Below are positions 62,843 through 64,000 of a stretch of DNA of 64,000 bases, piece by piece. The position numbers and the translations under genes are program-made. The notes beneath the pieces are model-generated. The model searched no databases, was not told where the DNA came from, and saw only the letters and a program-made list of their open reading frames with translations. Source of the DNA: Nocardioides pantholopis (lineage in GTDB: Bacteria > Actinomycetota > Actinomycetes > Propionibacteriales > Nocardioidaceae); assembly GCF_003710085.1 (NCBI RefSeq), contig NZ_CP033324.1, positions 992,001-1,056,000 of the forward strand. The letters run 5' to 3'. The number at the start of each line of letters is the position of its first letter. Within the stretch, counting starts at the first letter, position 1.

Positions 62843-62966
62843 GAAAAACAGGTGGGGTGGGTGGCGTACGGCGAACAACTGGTGGGGTCGAGCCGAATTC
62901 GGAGCTCGAAATCGCCCCGACCCCACCAGTTGTTCCGGGGAGGCCGGCGGACCCCACCAGTTTCTC
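62843..62966. repeat. Nested inverted repeats of a GAACAACTGGTGGGGT element
   Basis: Four copies of an 18-mer: 62843-62860 (+), 62873-62890 (+), 62918-62935 (-) and 62949-62966 (-). The inner pair, GAACAACTGGTGGGGTCG and its complement, is a perfect 18-bp stem around 27 nt; the outer copies (GAAAAACAGGTGGGGTGG and GAGAAACTGGTGGGGTCC) pair imperfectly around it. A fifth copy is at 5951-5968. It fills most of the 296-bp gap between pncA and the next gene. Confidence 0.85.
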
Positions 62967-63094
62967 GTCGGACCGGACCCGTGCCGGCACGGAAGCGGGC
63001 CGCCGGCCGTCCACCGGCGCCCTCGGGGCCGGGCTTCTCCCCAGGCGCGGGCCCGGCCGGTGCGGGGGTCGGCGCCCGCCGCGACCGTGGCGGG

Positions 63095-64000
63095 ATGAGA
63101 GAAACCCGGGAGGTGGTGCGCGGCCGCAGCCCGGGCGCGGGCTGGTCGCGCGTCGCGTGGGGGCTGCACCGCCGCGGCGGTCCGTCGCCGTCGGCCGACC
63201 TCGCGGCCTGCGCGGAGCTGCTGCCGAGGCTCGCGGCGTTCACGCACCTCACCAGCGCGCGGGCGCGCGGCTGGTGGCTGCCGCCGCTGCCCGAGCCGCT
63301 GCCGTTCTGGGCGGCGCAGATCACCTCGCAGAACGCCTCCGAGCGGGCCGGGCTCATCGTGAGCCGGCACCGGGCGATCCCCGAGAGCGAGCTGGTCGAC
63401 GGCATCCGGCTGGCTCTGCCCGGCGAGACGCTGCTGGCCTGTGCCCGAGACCTGGGGCTGGTCGACCTGGTGGTGCTCGTCGACTGCGTGCTGCAGCGGC
63501 GCGAGGCGTCGTACGCCGAGCTGGCGCGGGTGGCCCGGCAGCACCGGCGCGGGGCGCCCCGGCTGCGCGAGGCGCTGGCGCTCGCCGACGGCCGGGCCGA
63601 GTCGCCCTGGGAGACGCTGCTGCGGCTTCTGCACGTGGTGAGCGGCATCCGGGTCGAGCCGCAGCGGGTGCTGCGCGACGAGGACGGCGCGTTCGTGGCG
63701 CGGGCCGACCTGCTGCTGACCGGCTCCCGGGTCCTCCACGAGTACGACGGCGCTCACCATCTGGAGCGGGCCGAGCAGCGCCGCGACCTGGAGCGGGACC
63801 GGCGGCTGGAGCGGGCCGGATGCCGCCGGCACGGCTACACCCGCGAGGACGTCCTGCACCAGGGCGTGCTCATCCTCCGCGACGCCGATGCCGCGGTCGG
63901 GCGGCCGCACGACCCGGGGACGATCACCCGCTGGCACGACCTGCTGCGCGAGTCGCTGTTCACCCCGGCCGGGACCGCCCGGTTCCGGGCTCGGCTGGGG
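63095..64000 (+). CDS. DUF559-like (PD-D/ExK) hypothetical protein, 3' end outside window
   Basis: At least 302 residues, open at the right edge. The N-terminal half is alpha-helical (LAACAELLPRLAAFTHLTSA). From about residue 195 the sequence DEDGAFVARADLLLTGSRVLHEYDGAHHLERAEQ shows the Asp-x(n)-Glu-x-Asp pattern of DUF559/VSR-like nuclease domains common in large actinobacterial families. Function unknown; AbiEi-like antitoxin annotations are sometimes attached. The start ATG has no strong ribosome site. Confidence 0.7.
   Translation, partial: MRETREVVRGRSPGAGWSRVAWGLHRRGGPSPSADLAACAELLPRLAAFTHLTSARARGWWLPPLPEPLPFWAAQITSQNASERAGLIVSRHRAIPESELVDGIRLALPGETLLACARDLGLVDLVVLVDCVLQRREASYAELARVARQHRRGAPRLREALALADGRAESPWETLLRLLHVVSGIRVEPQRVLRDEDGAFVARADLLLTGSRVLHEYDGAHHLERAEQRRDLERDRRLERAGCRRHGYTREDVLHQGVLILRDADAAVGRPHDPGTITRWHDLLRESLFTPAGTARFRARLG

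Overview
The window is very GC-rich (third codon positions almost all G or C). Start codons are mixed ATG/GTG/TTG, stop/start overlaps (ATGA, GTGA) are common, and the tmRNA tag is of the actinobacterial type (ANAKRSSFALAA). With a Tad/Flp pilus locus, the prfB-ftsE-ftsX-M23-smpB-ssrA block and mycothiol-type DinB proteins, this points to an actinobacterial chromosome. Nocardioidaceae is my best guess, by inference only. Many genes carry a TANNNT -10 hexamer 5-8 nt before the start codon, which suggests widespread leaderless transcription.

Layout. 1-8.0 kb: a LysR/GntP permease pair (LysR cut by the window edge), a large secreted M14 zinc carboxypeptidase behind a CRP-like site, a GyrI-like protein, and an OsmC/hydrolase/MarR module with a perfect 20-bp palindrome. 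8.2-15.8 kb: a compact Tad pilus operon (cpaF, tadB, tadC, flp, two TadE-like genes, one TadG-like gene) followed by a decayed second copy. The second copy's middle is replaced by about 1.95 kb of foreign-looking DNA carrying a membrane/coiled-coil protein and a holin-like gene pair. 15.8-26.7 kb: a housekeeping block with VOC and CAP proteins, prfB, a DUF72 protein, ftsE-ftsX-M23 peptidase (divisome hydrolase activation), smpB and ssrA (trans-translation), and a CorC-like CBS protein. 26.7-30.4 kb: an accessory patch with a frameshifted AraC-type regulator, a CGNR zinc-finger gene with duplicated operators flanked by 45-bp direct repeats, small hypothetical genes and a gene remnant.

30.4-46.2 kb: an AlkZ-like protein and a PhnD-PhnC-PhnE-type ABC importer, then a complete selenocysteine locus: tRNA-Sec (selC), selA and selB on the minus strand, and selD divergent on the plus strand. 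selD is followed by a formate dehydrogenase operon whose catalytic subunit reads through an in-frame TGA at 40095-40097 as selenocysteine. A bacterial SECIS hairpin with a GGTCT apical loop lies 18 nt after the TGA. The operon continues with a four-cluster ferredoxin subunit, an NrfD-like membrane subunit and an oxalate/formate-type MFS carrier. The window therefore holds the whole machinery for making Sec and one client enzyme that uses it.

46.2-64.0 kb: mostly ordinary chromosomal genes: VOC, MFS, M15 peptidase, HIT, FabG-like, DUF3048, TetR, YqgE/AlgH, DUF3039 plus a DEAD-like helicase, Lrp/HPPD (tyrosine catabolism), SDR, DUF1697, ArsR/MFS, enoyl-CoA hydratase and nicotinamidase. A nested inverted-repeat cluster follows, then a partial DUF559-like gene at the right edge.
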